DNA from: Paenibacillus tundrae
GTDB lineage: Bacteria > Bacillota > Bacilli > Paenibacillales > Paenibacillaceae
Assembly: GCF_036884255.1 (NCBI RefSeq)
Contig: NZ_CP145605.1
Location: 4,526,001-4,590,000, forward strand
Direction of reading: 5' to 3'
Length of the DNA stretch: 64,000 nt
Numbering within the stretch: the stretch's first letter is position 1; every line of letters starts with the position of its first letter. Both the position numbers and the translations under genes were made by a program. Below are positions 52,492-61,605 of the stretch, one piece after another. The notes beneath the pieces were generated by a model. The model did not search any database, had not been told where the DNA came from, and was given only the letters and a program-made list of their open reading frames with translations.

Positions 52492-55400
52492 CTACAATGT
52501 TTCCAGAACAACTCGAGAGCCGCCACCAGCCTCACTTGCCGGAATGACAACCAGCTTACGTGCTAGACGTGCCCGCAGTTCAGGTACGTGGCTAATGACA
52601 CCAACGGCTAGACGATCGTCATGCAATTTCTCCAGTGAGGTTATGACCGTGTCTAACAGTTCAGGATCAAGTGTGCCGAACCCTTCATCCAGGAAAAAGA
52701 ATTGCAGTGGATACTGCCCTCGAAGCTGAATCTGTGCAGACAACGCCAATGCTAGCGACAGCGAGGTTAAGAAGGTCTCGCCGCCCGACAAGGTGGACAC
52801 TGGGCGTTTCACCCCACCATTAGCATCATCACATATGACAAACCCACCACCTGAATCAACTTCAAGCGAATATCTCTGTTTGGTTAAGAAGCGTAATCGC
52901 TGGGATGCTGCCTGGCTAACCTGCATCAATTGCTCTTCAGCAATGTATTCTACGAAGGCATTCCCGCGGAAAGCAGATTGTAGCTTACTCAGTAGCTCGC
53001 CTTCTCGGCTAACGTCCACTCGTTGGTTCTCCAGTTCAGTCCAGCGTACGTGACGTTGTTGAACATCTTCCAAGTCCCGCTCAGTCCGAGCTTTGGCGCT
53101 CAGTGCCGCTTCATCCTCAGCCCGTCTCAGCCGTAACTGTTCCGTGCAAGCAATCCACTGTTCCTCAGTCACCTCAGCTCCCGCAAGTTTCTGCTCCAGT
53201 TCTCGTAACTGCGATGCCAGCTCACGTTCCTGTTCGCGGTGTTGCTGGATGGCCGCAGCCAGTCGTTCTGCCTCCTCGGAAGCGATGGCTGCCTGCATAA
53301 CAGCTTCCTCCGAAGTAAATGGTGATTGATCCAGCAGTTGCTTCCAGCGCCCTTGTGCTTGCTGCAGATGCTCGCCAGCAGAGGCAGCGGCTTGATGAGC
53401 GATAACGTCTTTCTTCGCCGACTCTTGTTTCAGAGCGTCTGCTTCCTTGAAACGCTGTGCTGCCTCGGTTGCAGATGTTCTTAATCGATTCAGCTGAGCC
53501 TGCGCAGCAGCAATCAGGTCTTCTACGCGTTGTTCGCCAACCCATTGCCGTAATCGGTCTTCCTTCTCGGCAAGTTGTTTGCTGTTGCCCTGCCACTCCG
53601 TCTGCCACTGGATTAATTGTTTATCCAATTCAACCAGCTTGCGCTGAAGTGATTGAAGGATCTCTTGCTTCTCCTCAAGGAACGTCACGCTTTTGTTCAG
53701 ACGTTCCTTGATGTCTTCGGCGCGTGCATCGCGCTCCTGCATCGCCTGATATAGGACCTTGGCCTGTTCTGGGGCGATGTCAGGCAGTTCCGCGGCCCAG
53801 CGATCGCGCAGCGCTGTCGCTGCCGCCTCGCTCTCGGCCAGCTTGCGCTCCGCCTGGGCGAGCCCGGCACGGCCGGCTTCCTGCGCAGCCGCCGCCTCCA
53901 TGCGGCGCTGCTGTGCGCTTACGGCCGCCTGCTGCAACGCAGCGGCCTCCGCTTGCAGCGGCGCTGCGGCGTCAGCCAGCGCCCGCGCGGCTTCGCGCAG
54001 CGCGGCGGCACGCGTCGCCCAGTCCGCCGAGGAGCGCCCGTTCACGGGCGACGCGGCGGGCTCGGGCTCCGCTGCCGCAGGCGCGGCCTCGGCTGCGGAC
54101 GGAGCTTCGCCGGCCGCAGCGCCAAGCTGCGTCAGCAGGCTGCGACGTTCGTGCAGCTGCTGGCGCAGCCCAAAGCGCAGCTCCTGCAGCTCCGCGTGCA
54201 GGCTGCGCAGCAGTTCCAGGTCCGCATCGTCTGCGTGCGGACCTTCTCCCGCCGGCGTAGCCGGGAGCGGGTGGTGTGCGGAGCCGCACACCGGGCAAGG
54301 CTCGCCGTCACGCAGCTCGGCGCGCAAGGCGGAGGAGAGCCGGTGCAGCTCCTGCTCACGCATCGTGCCCCGAAGCTGTTCCTCCGCCCCAGCCAGCAAG
54401 CTCTGCTCGCGTCCGATGTCCTGCTCGCATGCAAGCAAGGCTTCAAGACCTGCAGCCGCCTGTTGTATCAATTGCTCACGCTGTATGCTCAGGCGGCTCT
54501 CCTCTTCAGTGATCGCCTGCAGCTTATTGGCTCCCTGTGTGGCTGATTGCTGGCTCGCCTCGAGTTCCACCTTGTTCTGACGTAACTGCTCTGCTACCGT
54601 GTCCATCCGGTGCTGAAGCTCTAATGCAGACTGTAGCTGTCTCCGCTCATCGGCTTTGACTTCGTTGGGCTTCAGGCTCTCCTGTAACTCTTCCCGCCGT
54701 TTACGTCCACGCTGCTGCAACTCTTGCTCTTTCTCCAATTGTTGACCCACAACCGTCTGCTCTGCTTGAGCTTGCTCAAGTAAATGCTTCAGACGTGAAG
54801 CATCCTCTCTAAGCCCGTCACGTTCCTTTTGCAGTTCTTTTGCCTGTTCCAGTTGCTCTAGGCGCAGCATTAATTTGGGCTCTTCCTCAGACAGTTGCAC
54901 TCGAGTAGCCTCTGCCTTTTCCGCTTCAAGAACAGACTGCTTCTCATGTTCTATCGCTTGCTGATGCGCAGTCTCGGCTAACTGCTGACGCAACTGCTGT
55001 TCCGCCATAGCTTCGCGCATTGTTTGTAATGCAGGCAAAATCACTTCTGCTGCACTAGCCTGTTTCAAACGTTCTTCACCTGCAACAATGTGTGCTTCCT
55101 GTGCTTTTAACTTACGCTGCTCCTCTAAGCGAGATTGACGTTCATGACTCCATTCACGAATTTTACCCAGCTGTTCGGCTTCTTTCGTGGCCTCTTCTAA
55201 CGCTTTACGGGACAGAGCCGCTGCACGAACTGCCTCTTCAAGAAGCCGAGCCGTCTCTTCAAGAGTCTCCTTACTTGCATTGCCTAACCCTTGCTGCTCC
55301 GCAACGAGGGACTGATGAACCATATCATTATTCTTCACTCGTCTGCTTAACTTGATGGCAAGCTGGTCTCCGTATTTCTCCAAATGGAAAAGCCGTTGCA

Positions 55401-55911
55401 GCATCTGACGTCGCTCGCTGCCCTTCAGAGACAGAAATTCGGCAAATTTCCCTTGCGGAAGAACAACCGCACGCGTAAAATCATCCATTTTGAGTCCAAT
55501 CACATCCTCGACAGAGCGGTTAACCTCGGCTAACTTATCCGCAAGTACATGATCTTCCCCGTCAATGGTCTCAATAAATTTACTAACCGTATTGCTTACA
55601 GATACTTCATTATTTCGTTTGAATCGCCGCTCCACGCGGAATCTACGCGTACCTTCCGCAGATGATAATTCAAACGTAAACGCAACCGACAATGCATCCT
55701 CGGCATGGTTCATAATTCCCTGTGTACCATTCACCGCACGTTCTACTTTTCCGTACATTGCTAGTGTAATGGCATCAAGCAAGGAGGATTTCCCACTTCC
55801 CGTAGGTCCGAAAATACCGAATAACCCTGTCTCTGTCAGCACGGTAAAATCAATCTCCTGCGTGTCACGATAACTCTGTAAACCAGCCACTTTTAACGAA
55901 ATCGGCTTCAT
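52492..55911 (-). CDS. sbcC: Exonuclease subunit SbcC
   Basis: ATPase subunit of the SbcCD nuclease (Rad50 homologue), which processes hairpins and double-strand breaks. 1139 residues: Walker A in G-P-T-G-S-G-K-S-S near residue 37, long coiled coils, zinc hook C-P-V-C (Cys539, Cys542), and C-terminal signature L-S-G-G-E-T-F-L-T-S-L-S-L-A-L-A and F-F-L-D-E-G-F-G-T-L-D. Residues about 560-720 are unusually Ala-rich and the DNA there (about 53760-54350) is much more G+C-rich than the rest. Start overlaps the sbcD stop by four bases (ATGA). Confidence 0.95.
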   Translation of the reverse strand: MKPISLKVAGLQSYRDTQEIDFTVLTETGLFGIFGPTGSGKSSLLDAITLAMYGKVERAVNGTQGIMNHAEDALSVAFTFELSSAEGTRRFRVERRFKRNNEVSVSNTVSKFIETIDGEDHVLADKLAEVNRSVEDVIGLKMDDFTRAVVLPQGKFAEFLSLKGSERRQMLQRLFHLEKYGDQLAIKLSRRVKNNDMVHQSLVAEQQGLGNASKETLEETARLLEEAVRAAALSRKALEEATKEAEQLGKIREWSHERQSRLEEQRKLKAQEAHIVAGEERLKQASAAEVILPALQTMREAMAEQQLRQQLAETAHQQAIEHEKQSVLEAEKAEATRVQLSEEEPKLMLRLEQLEQAKELQKERDGLREDASRLKHLLEQAQAEQTVVGQQLEKEQELQQRGRKRREELQESLKPNEVKADERRQLQSALELQHRMDTVAEQLRQNKVELEASQQSATQGANKLQAITEEESRLSIQREQLIQQAAAGLEALLACEQDIGREQSLLAGAEEQLRGTMREQELHRLSSALRAELRDGEPCPVCGSAHHPLPATPAGEGPHADDADLELLRSLHAELQELRFGLRQQLHERRSLLTQLGAAAGEAPSAAEAAPAAAEPEPAASPVNGRSSADWATRAAALREAARALADAAAPLQAEAAALQQAAVSAQQRRMEAAAAQEAGRAGLAQAERKLAESEAAATALRDRWAAELPDIAPEQAKVLYQAMQERDARAEDIKERLNKSVTFLEEKQEILQSLQRKLVELDKQLIQWQTEWQGNSKQLAEKEDRLRQWVGEQRVEDLIAAAQAQLNRLRTSATEAAQRFKEADALKQESAKKDVIAHQAAASAGEHLQQAQGRWKQLLDQSPFTSEEAVMQAAIASEEAERLAAAIQQHREQERELASQLRELEQKLAGAEVTEEQWIACTEQLRLRRAEDEAALSAKARTERDLEDVQQRHVRWTELENQRVDVSREGELLSKLQSAFRGNAFVEYIAEEQLMQVSQAASQRLRFLTKQRYSLEVDSGGGFVICDDANGGVKRPVSTLSGGETFLTSLSLALALSAQIQLRGQYPLQFFFLDEGFGTLDPELLDTVITSLEKLHDDRLAVGVISHVPELRARLARKLVVIPASEAGGGSRVVLETL

Positions 55912-57092
55912 TTGGCCTCAGCCTCCTCACGAACACCTGGCTCGTCCTCATCGACAAGCTCCAGGAATAGCTGTACAAGCTTCTCTTCAGGCTCTGCCCC
56001 ACCGGTCTGCCGCTGATAGAACTTTCGGAATAATTCATGCACAGGCAGCTCAGAGCGTTGCTCTAACAGACCCGCAGCAGCCATCTCGGGATACACCGGA
56101 CGGATGTGAATAATACCGTCATGGGCTCTTCGAAGCTGCTGGATTTCTTTTAAAGACATGGCATCCTCTAGCCATACTTCCATATCTACAAAGGCCTGGG
56201 CATCTCGGCCTTCCTCTAACCAACGATGAACCTCAGCAAGCCCTCCTCGCGCCTTCCAGCGAACAAGGGGACGACCACAGGTTAGCAGCACTTCTTCCAC
56301 ATGTGGAACACCACCAGGTGCTAGATCCACCATCGTCACCGATTTACTCTGTCCTGCTTCTGAGAAGCTGTAGGCTAATGGCGAACCGCTATAACGAATA
56401 ATACCGTCTCCCTTTACCGCCTGTGCACGATGCAGATGTCCGAGTGCTGTATATTGCGCACCTACAGACAGCGCTGAAGGATCTACAGTGTAAGCACCAC
56501 CAACCTGAATCGGACGTTCGGAATCACTTTCTACACCGCCAAGCACATAGATATGGCTCATGGCTAGATTCACTGTATCCGGTTGGAATGATGCTGCCAG
56601 ATGCTGCATCAGCATCCCTACACGCCGGCTATACGCTTGACGAAGTACATTCTCATCCCCATCCGTTGTCAGTAGTTCGTTCAATCTAGCTTCAGATGGA
56701 TAAGGTAACGCCGCAATGTTTGCCGTCTCACCTGTACGCTTTGCATGAAAGGTCACCGCTTCCGCAGTAGGCATTCCTACAAGGGTGATACCCTGTCTAT
56801 TCACAAGCGGAGTTACCGATGCAACCCGTTCGGGCTGATCATGGTTTCCCGCAATGACCACAAGTGGTCTGCCCCGCTCGGTAAGCCTTGCGGCTGCTTC
56901 ATAGAATAATTGCTCCGCAGAAGCTGGAGGGTTTACTGAATCATACACATCGCCAGCCATTAGAATAGCATCCGCCTGCTGATCATCTGCTAGTTTGACA
57001 AGCTCATCAATAAAGTCTTCCTGTTCTCGCAGACGGCTCCGACCTTCGAGTGTTTTCCCCAAATGCCAGTCTCCTGTATGCAAAATACGCAT
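55908..57092 (-). CDS. sbcD: Exonuclease subunit SbcD
   Basis: Calcineurin-like metallophosphoesterase (Mre11 homologue) that forms the nuclease with SbcC. 394 residues: phosphoesterase motifs D-W-H-L-G-K (Asp8, His10), M-A-G-D-V-Y-D, I-A-G-N-H-D and G-H-L-H-R, then a C-terminal SbcC-interaction part. GAGAGGGG lies about 10 bases before the ATG. Coupled to sbcC through ATGA overlap; upstream of it is addA. Confidence 0.95.
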   Translation of the reverse strand: MRILHTGDWHLGKTLEGRSRLREQEDFIDELVKLADDQQADAILMAGDVYDSVNPPASAEQLFYEAAARLTERGRPLVVIAGNHDQPERVASVTPLVNRQGITLVGMPTAEAVTFHAKRTGETANIAALPYPSEARLNELLTTDGDENVLRQAYSRRVGMLMQHLAASFQPDTVNLAMSHIYVLGGVESDSERPIQVGGAYTVDPSALSVGAQYTALGHLHRAQAVKGDGIIRYSGSPLAYSFSEAGQSKSVTMVDLAPGGVPHVEEVLLTCGRPLVRWKARGGLAEVHRWLEEGRDAQAFVDMEVWLEDAMSLKEIQQLRRAHDGIIHIRPVYPEMAAAGLLEQRSELPVHELFRKFYQRQTGGAEPEEKLVQLFLELVDEDEPGVREEAEAK

Positions 57093-57258
57093 TGTCCGTT
57101 CGTCCCCTCTCCCAAGAACATTTCAAAGTACTGCCCATGAATCCATCTCATAACTCACTAAACCTGATGTATGTAACGAGATATAGACTAATAAACTCTT
57201 TTGATCTATATCTCGTCCTAATTAAGGTAGCTCAAGCTATTTTAAATGAATCCTTATA

Positions 57259-60200
57259 TTAACATTTCACTGCATGTCCACCATCAAAGAAATAAAGCCA
57301 CCTGTGGTCAACCTTACGTCCCAAAATATCCTCAATTGCCCGGCTATATAACTCTAGCTGGAAACGATAGTTTGCAGTTAAATCGTTTAACCCTTGTGCA
57401 TCATTCCAGACACGATCCGTTTTATAATCTAGCAGCACAAGTTTGCCCTCCACCTCATAGAGGCAGTCTATAATCCCTTGAACCAATACCGTCTCATCTA
57501 CCAGTGATGCCTGAAGTCCTTCGCCTTCATCTACTGTCTGCATCCCCTCATGTGGCGTTATATCACGCAACCACTCAGCAGGAGAATGATGTGCAGGCAA
57601 TCCGTAAATAAATGGAATCTCCCGTTTTACCCAATCTGCGCGCACAAGTTCCAATCCAGGCTCAGTATCAAAAAAAGCAACGAGTTGCGTAGCATCAATG
57701 ACCTCTCCCTGATGTGGCAACAGAATCTGTAGTTGTAGCAACCGCGCGATCGTACTTTCCACAACCTCGACGTCAACCCTTGTTCCATCCATCGGAAGAT
57801 GCTGCATCAATGTATGATACACCGTTCCTCTTTCTGCACCTGTTAGCTTTTTCTCTTCCATGAATTTAGGACGACGCAAATGCAATTTGAAGGACGAATC
57901 CGGATCATGGCTTCTACTGTTATCAGGCTGCACTACTAGATTCAACTTCTCATTCGACGGATCATCTGTATGCGAAGTATTATTCTCAATTCGTCTTGCC
58001 ATCTCTTCCATTACCTGTAGTGGCTGGTATTCCTGTTTGGCGAGCAATGTCTTAAGCTCAGACACGGATGTGCTTGCCGCAACCTGCGTTGCCGCTGTGT
58101 GTGGATATGCCCAGGATAATCGTTGATTGACTTGCTCCATAAGCGAGACATCTGTTTGCCCATCTTCAGTAACTTCATCACGATGACCGTTATCTTGCTG
58201 AGCTAATTCTAACAAGTCAGCAGCTTCATCGCTTCTCTCTTCAGAAATACGTAACTGAACAGGCTGTACTGCTTGCAACGCAGCAATTCGTTCCTTCCGA
58301 ACTTCTGACATCGCTTCTTCCTCGTCCTTGAGATGTCCATGAACCATGTCCCGTGAAACCTGATCTGCAGAAACCACGGTGATATTCCAGCGCGACTCGT
58401 CGTCCATTAAGCAAGATGAATAGGAATCACTTCCTCCAGCCAATTCACGAAGGGAAGCCGCTGCTGGGTGACGAATAAGGGACGGGCCGATCCAGTCCAA
58501 ATAATTACGTCCCGCTGCAAGTAAGTAGTCTGGCAATAACAACTCCGAACTGTCCTTCACCTGTGACCAAGCGGCTGCCTTTTTGGCAACATCCTTCACT
58601 GTTCCTATGAGAATCATTTTCTCCTTTGGACGTGTGAGCGCCACGTACAGCACCCTCATCTCCTCGGCTAACAGCTCAAATTGAGCCCGGCGGCGAATCG
58701 CTAGATTTGCAAGTGTCGGGTACGCAACACGGTTCTCTTGATCCACGAACCTTGGGCCGAATCCAAGCTCCTTATGCATGAGAAAAGGTGCGTTCAGATC
58801 CTGCTGATTGAACATTTTGGATATCCCCGCCACAAAGACTACTGGGAATTCCAGTCCTTTACTTCGATGAATGGTCATAATCCTTACTTCGTTGTCTTGC
58901 TCAGCAGCACCGCCGACTGTTCCTAAATCTCCACCATTCTCACGCAGTCTAGAGACATACGTCAAAAAGCGGAACAAACCTCGATTCGCAGTTGCTTCCT
59001 CATATTGACGCGCCCGATCATATAACGCCTTAAGATTACTCTGACGCTGCATGCCACCGGGGAGACCACCTACCCAGTCCAAGTACCCCGTCTCTCTGTA
59101 AATCCGCCAGATTAATTCACTCAGACTGCCTTGACGAGCCTCTAATCGCCATTGCTTCAATTGACGTGCAAACTGAATCAATTTTTGCTGTAATGTCACA
59201 CCCTCATCAGGCTGAACGGCATTGTCCTCATCACTTACAAGATTGACCAGTCCCGCCCAGTGAGCCGCATCAACATCACTGCTGGATTGTCGCATGTCAT
59301 CTACACGATCTAACTCAGCAGTAACCGCCGTCTCTCGTCGTGCCTGCTCCAGCTCTGTCCACGCATCAGGCCAATTCATCTGAACGGCTTGATCGTCACG
59401 ATTTTCTTGCATGCGCTTCTGGTCTAAGCTGTGGTCATGCCCTGAATGATCTAGTTCTCCTGTAGCCAACACTACAGCATCATAGAAGGATTGAGTTTTA
59501 TCCCCGAGACGAATCTGTGCCAGTTCCTCTTCGTCTAGACCAACAATCGGTGACCGTAGAACCGCAGCAAGAGGAATATCCTGTCTTGGGTTATCGACAA
59601 TCTGAAGCAGGGACAACATCACTTCCACTTCGATTGCCTGAAAATACCCTTTGCTCTGCTCACCACCAGCAGGAATGCCTTGTTGCCTAAACTCTTCAAT
59701 CATAAGCGGCGCCCACATTTGAGCAGAACGCAACAAAATGACAATGTCACCGTACCTTGCCGGTCGCATCGTTTTCAGCGCTTTATCATACACCTGCAAT
59801 GCAGGCTGATCTGCATCGCCCACAATCTCTCGAATACGTCTAGCCATTGCTCGTGCTTCCAGTTGAGCAGTCTCTAACTCAGCGCTCTCCAGTTCAGCAG
59901 TAGCCAGTGTATCTCCCTGCTCCTCTGTGCTTTCAGACAGATCAGGCCCACCGCCTTGACGATCAATTAATATGACCTCAGGTGTATACGCCTCATCTCT
60001 TTCCGTCTCTGACGGGAACGATGCTCCATAAGCAAGCTGTGCTCGTTCATCATACGCAATCTCCGCCACACCTTCGTTCATAATCTGCCGGAAGAGCATA
60101 TTGACCGAATGAACAACTTCTTCACGGCTTCGAAAGTTACGCGCTAGATCAATACGTCTGCCCGTGTGCTCGCTGGAGTCTTCGTCCTGATCCAGTACAG

Positions 60201-61605
60201 CACTTGAAGCATATTGACGGTATTTGTTAAGAAACAGCCCCGGCTCGGCCAGACGAAAACGATAAATACTCTGTTTTACATCACCAACCATAAATCGATT
60301 ACCAGGATTTTCTCTTGAAATTAGTCTTACGATATCTTCCTGTACAGTATTGGTATCCTGATATTCATCCAGTAACACTTCATCAAAACGTGCACGAAAT
60401 TCCATTGCTGCATCTGAAGGCATGGACACAGCTGGCGTAGAATCCTCATGACGCAAAATTTGAAGACAGTAATGCTCCAGATCGCTAAAATCAACCTGCC
60501 CACGCTCCTGCTTCGCCTGCTGGTATCGTTCTCCAAACTCACTGACGAGTTTAGATAACTCGTGCATCAGTGGGGCAGCCTGCTCTAATTCCTGCCAGAA
60601 CGAAAAGGCAGTTCTCCCGAACAATGATCCTTTCAGATCAGTTACTGCTTTTTTGGCTGCTTCGCGAAGATCCTTAACTTGCTCTTGAAGCCCTGGGTCT
60701 GTCTGATCTTTCTTACAAGGCTTGAGCTTGCCAAATGCGGCTGATTGAAAGACGTCTGGCAACTTGTCCCATGGCATGATCTGAACGGCAGAACGAAGCT
60801 CCTCTACCATCACCAGATCTTCCTTGAGCGTATCCGCATAAGGTGCCGGCCCTTCTGGCTGCATAGCAATTTCAATCCCTTGGCGCAACACCCCAGCGGC
60901 ACCACTTAACGTAAGTGAGGCATCACGTAAAATACTCTGTACCCAGACCGTACGTCCTAGCGCCTCTACACTCTCCACCTGAAAAGCAGACGCCATTTCT
61001 GCCAGCCAGTGATCTGGCCAAGAATGACTGCGAGAGAAGTCATACAGCCGTTGTACGAGCCGATGCATTGCATCATCGTTCCGCTCGCCACTGAACCAAT
61101 CCACTAATTTGCGGAATGTACTGCCTTCATCCTGCTCACCATACTTTTCTTCAAAAAGCTGTTCCAGCAGTTCTTGCCGCATCATTTCAGCTTCATTTTC
61201 ATTCAATATCCGGAAGGCAGGATTCAGCGGAATCTGCTGATAATAACGCCGTATAACTTCCATACAAAATGAATGCAGTGTCGTGATGGACGCACGTCCA
61301 AGAAGCGAAAGCTGCTTACGCAGATGCTCTTCTCCAGGCTGATCTTCCAGCGCACGTTCCAATGCTTCACGTATACGTTGCTTCATCTCGGCCGCGGCTG
61401 CTTTCGTAAATGTTGCTACAAGCAAACGATCTACGCTGAATCCCTGAGAAGGGTCGGCAATTTTGCGAATAATCCGTTCGACCAATACAGCCGTTTTACC
61501 CGATCCCGCAGCGGCGGCAACTAGAATGTCTTCTCCACTCTGCGAGATCGCACTCCACTGGTCATCACTCCAGAAGCTACCTTCTGGTTTTGGCATATTC
61601 GTCAT
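57259..61605 (-). CDS. addA: ATP-dependent helicase/nuclease subunit A (AddA)
   Basis: Large subunit of the AddAB end-resection complex: UvrD-type helicase plus RecB-type nuclease. 1448 residues, more than 200 longer than B. subtilis AddA (about 1230). Walker A A-G-S-G-K-T (33-38), helicase motif with D-E-Y-Q-D-T, nuclease motif D-Y-K-T-D near the C-terminus after L-L. Extra length lies in Gln/Glu/Asp-rich inserts, including T-A-E-L-E-S-A-E-L-E-T-A-Q-L-E. ATG at 61605 has GGGAGGGG seven bases upstream and overlaps the addB stop (ATGA). Confidence 0.95.
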   Translation of the reverse strand: MTNMPKPEGSFWSDDQWSAISQSGEDILVAAAAGSGKTAVLVERIIRKIADPSQGFSVDRLLVATFTKAAAAEMKQRIREALERALEDQPGEEHLRKQLSLLGRASITTLHSFCMEVIRRYYQQIPLNPAFRILNENEAEMMRQELLEQLFEEKYGEQDEGSTFRKLVDWFSGERNDDAMHRLVQRLYDFSRSHSWPDHWLAEMASAFQVESVEALGRTVWVQSILRDASLTLSGAAGVLRQGIEIAMQPEGPAPYADTLKEDLVMVEELRSAVQIMPWDKLPDVFQSAAFGKLKPCKKDQTDPGLQEQVKDLREAAKKAVTDLKGSLFGRTAFSFWQELEQAAPLMHELSKLVSEFGERYQQAKQERGQVDFSDLEHYCLQILRHEDSTPAVSMPSDAAMEFRARFDEVLLDEYQDTNTVQEDIVRLISRENPGNRFMVGDVKQSIYRFRLAEPGLFLNKYRQYASSAVLDQDEDSSEHTGRRIDLARNFRSREEVVHSVNMLFRQIMNEGVAEIAYDERAQLAYGASFPSETERDEAYTPEVILIDRQGGGPDLSESTEEQGDTLATAELESAELETAQLEARAMARRIREIVGDADQPALQVYDKALKTMRPARYGDIVILLRSAQMWAPLMIEEFRQQGIPAGGEQSKGYFQAIEVEVMLSLLQIVDNPRQDIPLAAVLRSPIVGLDEEELAQIRLGDKTQSFYDAVVLATGELDHSGHDHSLDQKRMQENRDDQAVQMNWPDAWTELEQARRETAVTAELDRVDDMRQSSSDVDAAHWAGLVNLVSDEDNAVQPDEGVTLQQKLIQFARQLKQWRLEARQGSLSELIWRIYRETGYLDWVGGLPGGMQRQSNLKALYDRARQYEEATANRGLFRFLTYVSRLRENGGDLGTVGGAAEQDNEVRIMTIHRSKGLEFPVVFVAGISKMFNQQDLNAPFLMHKELGFGPRFVDQENRVAYPTLANLAIRRRAQFELLAEEMRVLYVALTRPKEKMILIGTVKDVAKKAAAWSQVKDSSELLLPDYLLAAGRNYLDWIGPSLIRHPAAASLRELAGGSDSYSSCLMDDESRWNITVVSADQVSRDMVHGHLKDEEEAMSEVRKERIAALQAVQPVQLRISEERSDEAADLLELAQQDNGHRDEVTEDGQTDVSLMEQVNQRLSWAYPHTAATQVAASTSVSELKTLLAKQEYQPLQVMEEMARRIENNTSHTDDPSNEKLNLVVQPDNSRSHDPDSSFKLHLRRPKFMEEKKLTGAERGTVYHTLMQHLPMDGTRVDVEVVESTIARLLQLQILLPHQGEVIDATQLVAFFDTEPGLELVRADWVKREIPFIYGLPAHHSPAEWLRDITPHEGMQTVDEGEGLQASLVDETVLVQGIIDCLYEVEGKLVLLDYKTDRVWNDAQGLNDLTANYRFQLELYSRAIEDILGRKVDHRWLYFFDGGHAVKC

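Noticed and set aside
53759-54580. Plus-strand 273-residue Ala/Ser/Arg-rich frame within sbcC
   Set aside because: It arises from the GC-rich low-complexity part of sbcC; SbcC on the minus strand has full family motifs, so this is a shadow.
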